DNA of 64,000 bases from Macrostomum hystrix (taxonomy: Eukaryota > Platyhelminthes > Macrostomidae). Shown in pieces: positions 1 through 12,550 of the stretch. Location of the stretch: positions 18,666,501 through 18,730,500 of the forward strand of contig CATNEN010000001.1 in assembly GCA_950097015.1 (NCBI GenBank). The letters are read 5' to 3'. Each line of letters begins with the position of its first letter. The first letter of the stretch is position 1. The notes below the pieces were generated by a model. That model worked only from the letters and a program-made list of their open reading frames with translations. It was not told the DNA's origin and did not search any database. The position numbers were made by a program, and so were the translations under genes.

Positions 1-1665
1 TCTTAAAAATTGACCAAAGCTCTGAATACCTTGCACTCTAAATCTATGGGCACTTCTGGAAACCTTCTCGCTTGGCAAAAATGGATAAAAATATAGGTAG
101 GGTCAGCTGTCAACTCACTATTTAAATCTGAGATCCATATTTGCCATCTGGTGTGCCTGATAATCTTTTGTATACAGTTATTTTGCTACTATACAAGGTG
201 ATAACCTTGTATTCTAGCATTATAAAAATGTTTACAATAGAGAGCCAATTCCAGTTAAAAATTACCAATATATATTATGTTTTACATATACCAACATATA
301 CAAAATAATTATTTGCTTCCCTTTCTAAACAAGTAGCTATATAGTCTACTCTACTATTTGATCTTAAATTATTATTTCACTTTGCTAGTTCAATATACAC
401 ATAAGAAAAATTGATAGGCCTACAAAGCAATGTTATAGCCTGACTATATTCCTAGAGCCATTATTTTTCCCTTTTGAATCATGTTCTACTTGCTTTTTAT
501 TTGATATTTCTAATTTCATTCATGTTATCTTCATGTGGACAAAATTCATGAAATTATCTTGCATAATAAAAGGGTTACAAGACATTTACTTGAATTCTGA
601 AACAATTGAAAAGTTTTTGTTTGACTAGAAGGTCTACTCAAGACTGTCTTTTTGGAGACTAAATAAGTTCATTCAAGGAATACAAAACTTGAAAAAAATA
701 TTCAACTCTTTTTCAAACCCTGGGCAACTATATAGTTCTCATTTTTAGACTAAAAAGCCATAATTTTGAATTTATGCCTAGTTATAACATAGATATAATT
801 AGATAGATAACATAGATAACATAGATATAATTAGATAGCAAGGAGAGGAAATTTTTAGTTATTAAATTATTAAATTTGGTCTATGAAAATAAGAGCAGCA
901 CTGATTATAGGCATAGCTAGTTATGTCTAAATATAAATATTTATTCCATCCTTAAACTGAAGGAATTCCTCTAGCCAAATAGGGTTGTAACTGTAACATT
1001 TATTCCAATAAAAACATATAATAGCTAAATTTAGGCTAAGAAATTAGTATCTTCATATAGGACTAGCTACTTCTGTTCTGTCCTCTTCAAAAGAGACTTT
1101 AATTTTTTAAAGATTCGCATAGGGCATAGCTATAGCTATGCTATAGCAAATGTTTACAAGAAACTCACATAGATAATTCACACAAATGATATATGTGATC
1201 CTACATTAGTACTACTGTTTGTTGTATCTGACTTTCTATCTAATTTTTTATATAAAAATTCGAATTTTTTAATGCAGAAACCAAATTATTTGTCCTTCTA
1301 TGCATGATATTAGATCATTAGTATATTAAAGTGCTAAACTTTACCCAACTTTTAGAGTAAAATTAAACTTAGTAAAGTCAAAGAAAAAATTTAAGAATTT
1401 GATGAAGAAAATCAAGTATGATTATCTTAAACAATAAAGCTATTAAGTGGCAAAGTTTTGGTATTTTCTTAGAAAAGAAAAACTCTTTCATGTGTCCAAA
1501 GAGGCCAGGTAATATTTGAACTGACAAACTCACCTATAACTTACATATACTGCTATAGCTACCTCACCGTTAGTTTACTGGTACAACACTTCCTTGAATC
1601 ATGTTTGTTAATTTCCAAGAAACATAATTTGCGTGATTAACGAGTTTGGCAATACATAATTTCAG
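1..1665. other. AT-rich sequence without a recognised gene
   Basis: This stretch is AT-rich, with stops in all frames and no long open frame. A short run of ATAGATA/ATAACATAGAT repeats lies near 785-840. It may be intron or intergenic DNA 5' of the proline-rich exons that begin at 1666, because that exon has a good acceptor and needs an upstream exon. I could not identify that exon. Confidence 0.6.
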
Positions 1666-2830
1666 GCATCAAAGAAAAAGTCGGCCGGCCGAAAGAAGGG
1701 TCGGGCCGACGCCCGGCCCTTGCGGACCCCGCCACGCCCCCCGCCCCGCCCCCCGCCAACGCCTCCGCCATCGCCGCCACCGTCCAGGCCGGCCACCAGG
1801 GCTTCATATGCCCGGGTGGCCGGTGCTCCCCCCCTGATCCCGACCCAGCCTGCCCCTGCCCCAGTCCGCCCTCTTCTCCCCGCCCAACCCAACCTTCCAG
1901 CCCGCCCCATCCCTCCTCAACCCAACCCAGGCCCACAACCCACCCTCACCACCCCTGCCCCAGTCGGCCAACCGCCCCGTCCAGCCCGCCCCATCCCTCC
2001 TCAACCCAACCCAGGCCCACAACCCACCCTCACCACCCCTGCCCCAGTCGGCCAACCGCCCCGTCCAGCCCGCCCCATCCCTCCTCAACCCAACCCAGGC
2101 CCACAACCCACCCTTACCACCCCTGCCCCAGTCGGCCAACCCCCCCGTCCAGCCCGTCCCAACCCTCCCCAACCCAACCCAGGCCCAGATCACCCTCCCC
2201 CCAATCCCCAGCAGCACAGCCGCCGCGGCCGCCCTCGTCATCGGGGAGGCCGCAAATGGCGGAACTGGAAGACGAATGTGAGTTTCTGTGCCTTTAAATA
2301 GTGCTGTTGACAAAGACCCTCCTAACTCTATAAATTAATTCTTCAGTGCAGTCAATAGCAGAAATATGCATTTATTCGTTGATTCGGGGTTTTGGGATTT
2401 ACAGCTTTAATCCCAGATCCCAAGCCCTTCTCTGATCCACAAAGCCTTCTCCAAATTCCCACTTCTTCAGTTATTGACTTTATCATGCAATCATCCCCGT
2501 TCATTAGTTATCCTATTTCATGAGTTATCCCCGTTACTCAGTTATACAGGATTGTACTAACAACCGTCCTTCGTCCTTGCTCTATATTTTTTCTTTTAAA
2601 AATTTGCAGAGAGACAGCGTGCGAGCCTACCTGCTCCTGATGGAGCAGGTAAAGCTCAGAAGTTTATCTGCCTATTGCCGAGGGTGAGTAAATTTTTTGT
2701 CAGATTCACAGCTAACGATGGAATCAATTCAATTGCCAGAAGGCCTTGTATTTTGCAGAAATATCGGTTTCATGCCGCCCTGGCATTGGGGCCCGGGCGG
2801 GCCGCCAGGAGGCGGCGGCATCGCTTTTTG
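1666..2830 (+). CDS. Proline/glycine-rich protein, partial, three exons
   Basis: I do not recognise the family. Three exons keep one frame through consensus splice sites. Exon 1666-2277 follows an AATTTCAG acceptor, ends at GTGAGT, and opens with a Lys/Arg-rich stretch (ASKKKSAGRKKGRADARP), then long proline-rich sequence including a 28-residue tandem repeat, then a basic RRGRPRHRGGRK segment. Exon 2610-2683 lies between TTTGCAG and GTGAGT and encodes a short helix-like segment. Exon 2759-2830 lies between TTTTGCAG and GTGAGT and encodes a Gly/Pro/Trp segment (FMPPWHWGPGGPPGGGG). Phases agree across both introns (0 and 2). A terminal exon near 2950-3007 ending in TGA is possible but its acceptor is weak. 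The first exon is not found. The basic and Pro/Gly-rich make-up would suit an RNA-associated or structural protein, but that is only inference. Confidence 0.5.
1903..2190 (+). repeat. 84-bp in-frame tandem repeat (28 residues) in the proline-rich exon
   Basis: Units begin at 1903, 1987 and 2071 with a partial fourth at 2155. Each codes for a block starting RPIPPQPNPGPQPTLTTPAP. The period is a multiple of three and the copies are almost identical, so the array is recent and keeps the frame. Confidence 0.85.
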
Positions 2831-3300
2831 GTGAGTTCTGGGGAAGCAAAAATTTGGAAAAGTCGGTCCAGCCAAAAAATAAATACGCTATTTTCTGTCT
2901 ATCTGCCCTGCCCCTGTGTAAATCGGGCAATTTTATTGGCCACAAGTCTTAGAAAAAAGGAAGATATCAGCTCCGCTTCCAGTCCAAATTTTAATTTTAG
3001 AATGTGAATAGCAATTAAGCCGCCCCGAATTATTCAGTTATTAAAAAATTCGTCACTAACTAAATTCGTCACTTCATCAGATATCCCCTTAAGCAGCTAT
3101 CCCCTTTCACCAGTTATCCCCCATCTACAGTTATCCCATATCGGCAGAAATCCCATTTCATCAGATAGCCCACTTCAGGAGTAATCCCACTTAACCTGTT
3201 ATCTTACTTCAGCAGTTATCTAACTTCATCCAGTAATTCAACTTCTGCAGTTTTCCCAGTGCAGCAGTTATCCCACTTCAGCAGTTATCCCACATCAGGG
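2480..3300 (+). repeat. Degenerate TTATCCC-type short repeats
   Basis: The words CAGTTATCCC and CTTCAGCAGTTATCCCA recur at irregular 15-25 bp spacing. They are dense at 3060-3300 and sparse at 2480-2560. The array interleaves with the small exons of the proline-rich gene, so it is at least partly intronic or 3' of that gene. 3330-4120 holds no clear gene; a two-copy CACCCACCCCATT..CCCAAACCCCAT repeat lies at about 3676-3770. Confidence 0.6.
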
Positions 3301-4279
3301 GTAGCAGGGGCCATCAGATTAGCGAGTTTAAAAAATATGTTTATCCAGACGCAAATGTATTTTATCTTCAAGGGCAATGAATTTCGAAGGTCCCAGCGAA
3401 AAAAGTAAATTTCTATGTGCATCCGTTTAAAAAAGACATCGCTTAGAAAAGTGGCCTTTAATAAAATTTACAGTCTTTAAGTGTCGCGACCTTCTACTCT
3501 AGTAGTCCTTGCAAATAACTACTAATTTTGACTACTAACTTAACTTTTCCGTTTAGCTTCCAGTGCAGATGCTGTTATATAGGGGTCCTTTGACTAAACC
3601 CTTCTCACACCGAGCCAAACTAACGGCCGTTTAATTTATCGATCCTTCCAAACCAAAAATATTTGTCAGTCATTTAACACCCACCCCATTCCCAAAACCC
3701 CATATTCGCGTGCGATTCGCTGTGATTCATTTAATGACACCCACCCCATTTCCCAAACCCCATAATCGCGTGTCCTCTCTGTCTTGAGGCTCCTGGCTTG
3801 CCTATTATGGTGTCCTGCATATCACACCATCTATTTAACACAAGACCAGAACAAAGACGCTCGTTCAGTCTCGACTCTCAAACTATTTTGTCATTAGATA
3901 GTGGACTTGTTGATTCTATTAAGAAAGAAAATTGTTTATCGAATCTAATAAACTTCAGTACATCTTTATTTTTATAACGTTGAGATTTGCAAAGACTATC
4001 TGAGATTGAGAAAAACAGAATAACTCTGAGAAGAACATATTCTCATCGCATTCTCCCTAACTCTCCTCTTTATTAAAGACCAAGGAACAACTAAACATCA
4101 TTATTTCGTTTCTTTTATTAAAAATGGCTAATTTTGTTGACTATATTATTGACTATTTTCGTATTGTGGATTGTTCATATTGTTCATTGTTTAATTCGGG
4201 CAGACAGGAGGGAGTGAGGGGCAGAGAGGAGAGAATTGAGATCATGGGATTAGAATTGAGATCATGGGATTGGAAAGGG

Positions 4280-4720
4280 GATCGTGGGATTGGAAAGTGG
4301 TCAGTGCCCTCCTTGCTAGAGAGGGGTCAGTGCCCTCCCTGCTAGAGGGGCCAGTTCCCTCCCTGCTAGAGTGATCAGTGCCCTCCCTGCTAGAGAGGGG
4401 TCAGTGCCCTCCCTGCTAGAGGGGCCAGTTCCCTCCCTGCTAGAGCGATCAGTGCCCTCCCTGCTAGAGCGGCCAGTTCCCTCCCTGTTAGAAGGGGTCA
4501 GTGCCCTCCCTGCTAGAGAGGGGTCAGTGCCCTCCCTGCTAGAGGGGCCAGTTCCCTCCCTGCTAGAGTGATCAGTGCCCTCCCTGCTAGAGGGGCCAGT
4601 GCCCTCCCTGCTAGAGGGGTCAGTGCCCCCATGTTATAGAGGGGACCAGTGCCCTCAGGCAAGCAGGCAGGCAGGTAGGCAGACAGACAGGTAGACAGAC
4701 AGGACAGGATCAGATATCTA
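4280..4720 (+). repeat. 26-30 bp minisatellite GTCAGTGCCCTCCCTGCTAG, followed by CAGG/CAGA microsatellite
   Basis: About a dozen copies of GTCAGTGCCCTCCCTGCTAG lie in 4298-4650, alternating with a CCAGTTCCCTCCCTG variant. A (CAGG)/(CAGA) run follows at 4657-4712. Open frames crossing it are a by-product of the repeat. An ATG at 4124 (MANFVDYIIDYFRIVDCSYC) just upstream could be the start of a truncated gene, but it runs straight into the repeat. Confidence 0.85.
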
Positions 4721-6990
4721 CCCCATACTTTACTTGTATGGCTTACTAAATCTAGCCCAAATCTACCAAACCCAACCCCAACCCCACCCAATGCAGCCTC
4801 CTCTCCACTCCACCCTAGCTCTCCACCCTCTAAGCTTCTACTCTTCTACTTACACTTCCACTTCTTCCATGTGTTCATGAGCCATGACCCATGTGCTCAA
4901 ATCTCTATCTGGCCTACAAGATAAAAATGGTTACCAACCCTGTCCTAATAGGTCAGTGTCCATAGATCTTATATTCCCTAGATAACCTACTCCCCATTCA
5001 AGCAATGTGAAAAATGTGATCCCACTAAAAAACATTTAATAAACTTGACCATGTCCATGCTCACTCAGAGCTCAAGTTCAGTAGCTATGGGACATAGGCA
5101 GTTATTTTTGTTTGGATGGCATTAAAAAGATGTAGCAGAAATTTATTTAGTTGCCAATGTTTCCTATCTGTGTGAGCTATGCTCAATAGCAAATAGATGG
5201 TGCCAGAGTATTAAACTCATGTAGCTGCGGTATGAGGAGCTGCGCCACCCAAGTGCCACAGGGCCACAGGGATCCTTTTCCCTTCCTCCAATTCCTATTC
5301 ACTCATATTCCTATCCTTCTAGCCTAAACAGAATTGTAGTCTATACTTTGACAGCACTTCATATGGCACCACAGAACATTAAATCAGTATTAGCACTTGG
5401 CAATTTTTTTCAAGTCTCCTTTTGTTTCTTTGCATGGGGCTTAGGTATCTTTACTAGGCATACTCTTGCTATAAAATGCAACATGTAAAATGAATATTTA
5501 CATAAAATACTGGCAATTTTCTCTCAAGCTACTGAGCTTAAACCAAATTAGAAATACATTGGGTCTAGGGGCACACAAAAGTCCCTAGAGTGCTACATCT
5601 AGGTAATAAAGATCCATGGATTTGTCAATGATTAGAATAGTTCTAACGTGTTACATGACACTCATAAAACAAAGTCATACACAGTCATAGACAGTTAGGC
5701 CTACAGATGACAGATGTTAGACTTTGGTTCCAATTTTCTTATTTCTTCCCCTCATTTTATTAGATCTTTCTTTTAAAAGCACCATTCTTTTAAATCTGTG
5801 ACCTATGAAGTGGGTGCAAATTGGCAAGTATACCATACTGACCATACCATTTTTGGAATTGGATATACAATAGTCAATTAGTTTACTTTGGATTACATAT
5901 TCCACTAATTATCAATTCAATCATAGAATTAAGCCCTGCGGAATTTTTTAGGGGCAACACTAGTCCTTGATCCTAGGCTCCCAGCTCATAGATCCCATAT
6001 CCCAGTAGTTGCTTGGAAATCTTAATAAGAATTTATATTCCTGGGTCCCAATTTCATTTAGAATAATTCATTGTTTCCATACAATTATGACAAGTTGCCA
6101 GCCAATAAGCTAGGCCTATGCATATAGACTAATAGACCCAATATACAGGTTTTTATTCTAATATTAAGACTTGTTAAGATAAGCATAAACTCTGTAGCCT
6201 ATGTAAAAAAGGCTTGGATAGCTCACTATTTATAATACACTGAAACTTTATACTCTTAGAGGTCTACATTTTAATACATAAATGGAATGTGGGTGCATTC
6301 ATTTAGTGATGATCATAGCAGGTCACATATTAGCTATGAGCCGAGCTGACAAGTTAGGACAGTGGCACTGGGTTGAGAGCAGTAGATTCATATTGTTTGA
6401 GTTAAACACTTTGAATGTGCAAGTCAAACATAAAACAAACAACAGACTCATACTACCTCCCCAAGCCTGTGATTAGCAGTAACACTTGTCCAGCTCTGCA
6501 CATTACTTCGTATTGTATTCTGCTAAATTTCAATATTCTCCGCTTTCACATTATGCCTTGCTTTTATACTGTGAAACAAACTATTTATAACTTGACGTAC
6601 CCTTGTTCTCAAAGAAAATGACCGCGAAACGTTAATTTAAATGGTCCCTCATAACATACAGTGCAGAAACCATCTTTCCTAGAAAGCAAGTCGTTTCATA
6701 ACGTAACTGTTGTTGCTCGGTCGTATAAAATCTCATTCGAATTATGACTTTCCAATGCTCATTTAAATGGGCCAACTTTTCTACAGAGCATGCTTTAGGA
6801 CACATTATTGTTATTGCTTACTTATAAAAAACTTTCGCTCGGGGAAACTGTTAACTTTCATTGCCTCCCAATCATCATTCTAATTTTCGAAATTATTCCT
6901 TTAATCCTACTTCTAAGTTGGAATTCTATTTTCCTAATTGAAATTTTCTCCTAATTTTAAATTTCATTTAAAGCATTTAATGCATTGTTG
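4721..6990. other. AT-rich intergenic DNA, nothing recognised
   Basis: The open frames here are short and lack domain-like composition, splice context or codon bias. No tandem array, inverted repeat or transposase remnant was seen. Confidence 0.5.
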
Positions 6991-6994
6991 CAGA

Positions 6995-7003
6995 ATGGAT
7001 GCT

Positions 7004-7038
<35 letters not shown>

Positions 7039-7105
7039 AGTCGCTGCTGAACGGCGGCGCCTACGGCGGCTAAGATCTGGAAATATGCGAATCTGGAAGA
7101 TATGA
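6995..7105 (+). CDS. Small polyproline ORF on a CCG microsatellite
   Basis: An ATG at 6995, two bases after an acceptor-like TTGTTGCAG, opens a 36-residue frame. It is MDA, then about twelve prolines coded by (CCG)n at 7004-7039, then VAAERRRLRRLRSG and a short tail ending in TGA. No homology is recognised. It could be a first exon, or simply an open frame on a CCG repeat. The CCG run and the following CGGCGGCGCC and CGGCGGCT can pair, so a hairpin is also possible. Confidence 0.25.
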
Positions 7106-7689
7106 AATGGAAGTTATGGAAAGATAAGATAAGATTAGGAAGTTAAGATATGGAAATCTGGAAATTGTTGTAGCAGTAATGACAGATATGACAGAAATGA
7201 ATGATAGACAGCGTCTATTTTTGTGTCTAACAGAACTCGCCAACACAACTCGCTGTTCACGGATGCCGACTTTGAGAATGGCGGCGGCGCCAAATAAAAA
7301 GGAGCCTATTTTTGGATAATTGTGTTGCCTTCAATCTTCTTTCCTTTGCCATCACGGAGTCATTTTATCGCAGTACTTCATTCACTTTGATTTGACATTA
7401 TTAATACGTTGTGCTAAAGCCTGCACCATTCCAGGATTAACTTGTGTCTGATGGCAGCTGCTGACTCTTGTTGTGCGATTCTGCCTAGTGCACTAGCCAC
7501 GTGGCTACCTCTCTTCGACCTGTGGTCTAGATCAGTGATGCGCCTGCATTTCCAGTAAGTTACTTGACATTTTCTAATGTGAATATGAATGAAGATCAAG
7601 TCCTGTTTTAATCTGTCCATCACTAGTCATTCTGAAATTCATTTGTCATTCTAAATCTGTCATTGTGGAATTCATTTCTGTTAGAAATA

Positions 7690-7840
7690 CCTGTTAGACC
7701 AAGAGCGTCATTTGTTAGGCCGACAGCGTCACTTGTTAGACAGAGAGCGTCACCTGTTAGACAAAGAGCGTCACCTGTTAGACAGAGAGCGTCACCTTTT
7801 AGACAGAGAGCGTCACCTGTTAGACAGAGAGCCTGTGATC
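7690..7840 (+). repeat. 21-bp minisatellite (CCTGTTAGACAGAGAGCGTCA)
   Basis: Six to seven head-to-tail copies of a 21-bp unit based on TGTTAGACAGAGAGCGTCAC, with a few substitutions. The multiple-of-three period produces open frames on the plus strand, which I do not regard as genes. Confidence 0.85.
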
Positions 7841-7944
7841 ACCTGTTCTGTTAGACACAGTGTTCACCTGTTCTGCTTGGCATGGTACCTGTTAAACATC
7901 AAGCCCGTACTCACCTGCACTACTCAAACAGGCCTACCGACACG

Positions 7945-8254
7945 TATGGCCTTCATCAGACGCATCAACGGGCTCTCAAACTTGGTTGTCAACTTGGACA
8001 ATCCATCAGCTCCAGGCTTGTCCCGTCAGGACCTGCTACAGGAGCTGCTGCAGTCCAACCTGATCACGGAGCTGCGCTCGAAACCGGAGGTCAAGCGAAT
8101 GGGCCTGGACGTCTGCTGCCTGGGTTGGCGGCTTCGGTGGCGGAGGCGGCGTCGCAGCAGAAGCGGCGGTGGCGCCACCGGCAGACGGAAGCAGGGCCAG
8201 GTGTCACCCGTGCTGCCGATATCGGATCCGCAGACCTGCCTCACCGACGCCTGA
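7945..8254 (+). CDS. Hypothetical exon-like ORF
   Basis: After the 21-bp repeat, a CTCAAACAG acceptor-like site precedes an open frame with an in-frame ATG. Its first about 50 codons look like ordinary coding sequence (MAFIRRINGLSNLVVNLDNP, then a leucine-rich helical stretch with LLQELLQ). The later part becomes arginine-rich in this frame, while the next frame is Gly/Ala-rich (GGFGGGGGVAAEAAV), so a frameshift or splice near 8110 is possible. The higher GC than the surroundings supports past coding. I do not recognise the family. Confidence 0.3.
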
Positions 8255-8364
8255 CTTGCGTGTTGAGAAAGTGCAAACCCTGGACTGACCTCAGTGAGAC
8301 AGGTGGCAAGCTGTCTCGCAAGACTGAATCTTTCTCCTGTTGCGCCCGCTTTTGTATGTGCTCC

Positions 8365-8455
8365 TGCTTAATCTGTGCTAATTATTGCTTCTCTGTGCTC
8401 ATTATTGCTTATCTGTACTCATTATTGCTTCTCTGTGCTCATTCTTGTACTGCTG
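8365..8455 (+). repeat. 24-bp tandem repeat, about four copies
   Basis: TCTGTGCTCATTATTGCTTC recurs at about 24-bp spacing with small changes. From here to about 9700 the DNA is AT-rich with no gene that I can support. Confidence 0.6.
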
Positions 8456-9714
8456 TGCTGTGATTCTGGCTACGACTCCAAGAAAAGGTTACGACTCTGT
8501 CAAAATCCTAATCGAACTGTTTACTACAAATCATTCATAATAGGGCTCATATACTTCAAAGCTCAAAGTGCTTTCTAAGAAAATGATTCACCGGTTTCAT
8601 TGGCATCAATGAAACTGTCAATCACACAAACGATTAGAATTTTAGCAGATATTTCGTCATTTTCAAGGCGAAAATGTTTCATTTTTAATGCGTCATTGTA
8701 CTTCGTCATATCATGTGGAATTGTGTTCTAGCTTTTTGCGTCATCATTTCAACCACTACGCTAATTCTTTTCTATGTAATCCAACTAATTTTTGTAAGTA
8801 AACTTTGAAGTTTATCGCTAGTTATTAATTTTTTAAACAGCAGCACAAATCTTCATGCTGCAATAATTATTAAAAGTATACTTTTGTTCATAAAAAAAAT
8901 TATTTTATTTCTGTGAGAGTGCAAAAGTGACGGTTGCACATTCTAGAAAATATGACATCTGTGTGTTCTGTGTGTACCCCAACATTTCTTTTATTTGGAG
9001 AGGCAACTGAATTTGAAATTGAATACATAAGTGAATCCGCCAGGTGGATTCTACCAGGTGGAAAAATGCATCCATCAGAGTGGGACCAATGACAGTCTGA
9101 CTCTCTCCTCTAACCATCGCTGCCACACCGTGACACCAGTGCTAAATGTAGTCGAAGCTGCACTATATGGCCTAATTAATATTAATATCTCGGGTTCATC
9201 TACTGACAAACATATAAAGTACGGTACAGTAGTTGTACTGACTAGGTTAAGCCAGATACACACACATATTTATTGTATTGATATGGTCAGTGTTCGTTAA
9301 ACTCTGACTTACCTCATTATTGACTTCGTAGCACCTCATTTTGCTCATAGATGAGTATATATATGTTCATGACGAATGGTTCCCTTTAATTTCCGTTTCT
9401 CTGAGGGATGTCATATCTGTGTGACATTCACAAAATCGTGCTGTGCATCCACAAGCTACATGTATATATCTTACTGATAATTTGTAAACGGCTTCTTAAG
9501 TAAGTTGTAATAACTCAAAGGCAGAAGTAAGGCCAGAATTGAAACACACAGTAAAGAACCAGTCTGATATCGCGGCTCCTTATATATGCGTTCATACAGT
9601 CTAATTTCCAGACCCGGCAGGGCTGGGGATTTGGGGGATCCCAGACAGACGGCCCAACCCAGTCGCACGCAAACCAAGCATGAGACACAAACAACAGCAG
9701 ACAGTGGTGACAAG

Positions 9715-12445
9715 TGCATGCAAACGGCAATAGGTGCCCACAAGCTCGAGCCCCAGTTAAAGTTTATAACTCTGGCTACAATAGTAATAATTACGTAGTC
9801 TGTGTGCTGCGAAACAACAACAACAACAACAACAATATACGCCAGGTCTCTCCATGGAAACTGGAGAAACTGGGGAAACTGGGAAACTGGCTGCGAAACG
9901 CATGCATTTAAGGCCAAGCGTGGCACTGCAATTGTTGGTTTCTTGAATTTTCCTAAACGGCAATAGGTGCCCACAAGCTCCAGTTCAAGTTTATAAATCT
10001 GGCTACAATAGTAATTAAGTATAGTCTTTGTAGTGCGAAAATCATGTAGTTGAGGCCAAGCGTGGCACTGCAATTGTTGGTTTCTTGAATTTTCCTAAAC
10101 GGCAATAGGTGCCCACAAGCTCCAGTTCAAGTTTATAAATCTGGCTACAATAGTAATTAAGTATAGTCTTTGTAGTGCGAAAATAATGTAGTTGAGGCCA
10201 AGCGTGGCACTGCAATTGTTGGTTTCTTGAATTTTCCTAAACGGCAATAGGTGCCCACAAGCTCCAGTTCAAGTTTATAAATCGGGCTACAATAGTAATT
10301 AAGTATAGTCTTTGTAGTGCGAAAATAATGTAGTTGAGGCCAAGCGTGGCACTGCTATTGTTGGTTTCTTGAATTTTCCTAAACGGCAATAGGTGCCCAC
10401 AAGCTCCAGTTCAAGTTTATAAATCGGGCTACAATAGTAATTAAGTATAGTCTTTGTAGTGCGAAAATCATGTAGTTGAGGCCAAGCGTGGCACCAATTA
10501 CTGGTTTCTTGAATTTTCCTAAACGGCAATAGGTGCCCACAAGCTCCAGTTCAAGTTTATAAATCGGGCTACAATAGTAATTAAGTATAGTCTTTGTAGT
10601 GCGAAAATAATGTAGTTGAGGCCAAGCGTGGCACTGCAATTGTTGGTTTCTTGAATTTTCCTAAACGGCAATAGGTGCCCACAAGCTCCAGTTCAAGTTT
10701 ATAAATCTGGCTACAATAGTAATTAAGTATAGTCTTTGTAGTGCGAAAATCATGTAGTTGAGGCCAAGCGTGGCACTGCAATTGTTGGTTTCTTGAATTT
10801 TCCTAAACGGCAATAGGTGCCCACAAGCTCCAGTTCAAGTTTATAAATCGGGCTACAATAGTAATTAAGTATAGTCTTTGTAGTGCGAAAATCATGTAGT
10901 TGAGGCCAAGCGTGGCACTGCAATTGTTGGTTTCTTGAATTTTCCTAAACGGCAATAGGTGCCCACAAGCTCCAGTTCAAGTTTATAAATCGGGCTACAA
11001 TAGTAATTAAGTATAGTCTTTGTAGTGCGAAAATCATGTAGTTGAGGCCAAGCGTGGCACCAATTACTGGTTTCTTGAATTTTCCTAAACGGCAATAGGT
11101 GCCCACAAGCTCCAGTTCAAGTTTATAAATCTGGCTACAATAGTAATTAAGTATAGTCTTTGTAGTGCGAAAATCATGTAGTTGAGGCCAAGCGTGGCAC
11201 TGCAATTGTTGGTTTCTTGAATTTTCCTAAACGGCAATAGGTGCCCACAAGCTCCAGTTCAAGTTTATAAATCGGGCTACAATAGTAATTAAGTATAGTC
11301 TTTGTAGTGCGAAAATAATGTAGTTGAGGCCAAGCGTGGCACTGCAATTGTTGGTTTCTTGAATTTTCCTAAACGGCAATAGGTGCCCACAAGCTCCAGT
11401 TCAAGTTTATAAATCGGGCTACAATAGTAATTAAGTATAGTCTTTGTAGTGCGAAAATAATGTAGTTGAGGCCAAGCGTGGCACTGCAATTGTTGGTTTC
11501 TTGAATTTTCCTAAACGGCAATAGGTGCCCACAAGCTCCAGTTCAAGTTTATAAATCGGGCTACAATAGTAATTAAGTATAGTCTTTGTAGTGCGAAAAT
11601 AATGTAGTTGAGGCCAAGCGTGGCACTGCTATTGTTGGTTTCTTGAATTTTCCTAAACGGCAATAGGTGCCCACAAGCTCCAGTTCAAGTTTATAAATCG
11701 GGCTACAATAGTAATTAAGTATAGTCTTTGTAGTGCGAAAATCATGTAGTTGAGGCCAAGCGTGGCACCAATTACTGGTTTCTTGAATTTTCCTAAACGG
11801 CAATAGGTGCCCACAAGCTCCAGTTCAAGTTTATAAATCGGGCTACAATAGTAATTAAGTATAGTCTTTGTAGTGCGAAAATAATGTAGTTGAGGCCAAG
11901 CGTGGCACTGCAATTGTTGGTTTCTTGAATTTTCCTAAACGGCAATAGGTGCCCACAAGCTCCAGTTCAAGTTTATAAATCTGGCTACAATAGTAATTAA
12001 GTATAGTCTTTGTAGTGCGAAAATCATGTAGTTGAGGCCAAGCGTGGCACTGCAATTGTTGGTTTCTTGAATTTTCCTAAACGGCAATAGGTGCCCACAA
12101 GCTCCAGTTCAAGTTTATAAATCGGGCTACAATAGTAATTAAGTAGTCTTTGTAGTGCGAAAATAATGTAGTTGAGGCCAAGCGTGGCACTGCAATTGTT
12201 GGTTTCTTGAATTTTCCTAAACGGCAATAGGTGCCCACAAGCTCCAGTTCAAGTTTATAAATCGGGCTACAATAGTAATTAAGTATAGTCTTTGTAGTGC
12301 GAAAATAATGTAGTTGAGGCCAAGCGTGGCACTGCAATTGTTGGTTTCTTGAATTTTCCTAAACGGCAATAGGTGCCCACAAGCTCCAGTTCAAGTTTAT
12401 AAATCTGGCTACAATAGTAATAATTAAGTATAGTCTGTGTGATGC
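9715..12445 (+). repeat. 142-bp tandem array, about 18-19 monomers, with 1274-bp higher-order repeat
   Basis: The word CCTAAACGGCAATAGGTGCC recurs at 9952, 10094, 10236 and 10378, and so on to 12358, mostly every 142 bp. Some monomers are 140 bp, where CACTGCAATTGTTGG is replaced by CACCAATTACTGG (about 10492, 11058 and 11765). Variant order repeats: the blocks at 10299-10781 recur at 11573-12055, an offset of exactly 1274 bp (nine monomers), so the array grew by block duplication. A diverged leading copy at 9715-9900 carries a (CAA)n run at 9816-9834. Minus-strand open frames across it are repeat artefacts. Confidence 0.95.
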
Positions 12446-12550
12446 GACGCCGCAGGCTTACTTATTGACCCCGGATTTCGACAGGGATCGCTTCTACGTC
12501 TATCCCAGAATACGGGGAATCAAATCCCATCGAAATTCATCAAAGTTAAC
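12440..12550 (-). repeat. Dispersed repeat family B, antisense copy
   Basis: The reverse complement of this stretch matches 30130-30235 and 31480-31590. All share GGGATTTGATTCC or GGACTTGACC, then CTCTGGGATA, then GCGATCCC, then AATC(T/C)GGGGTCAATA. It abuts the end of the 142-bp array and may mark its original insertion edge. Confidence 0.8.

Noticed and set aside
3700-4120. Possible solo LTR
   Set aside because: It has a TGTCCTCTCTG-like start and an AATAAA-like signal, but no matching partner, target duplication or coding region was found in the window.
4124-4345. Sixth zinc-finger head (MANFVDYIIDYFRIVDCSYC)
   Set aside because: Only a C-x2-C is present; the frame runs into the minisatellite and no histidines or second finger follow.
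9471-12337. Minus-strand frames of 66-86 residues repeated in the 142-bp array
   Set aside because: 142 is not a multiple of three, so frames end at each unit; the repetition is that of the satellite, not of a gene family.
9715-12445. CRISPR-like regular repeats
   Set aside because: There are no unique spacers between short repeats; the monomers are contiguous, and the DNA is clearly eukaryotic.
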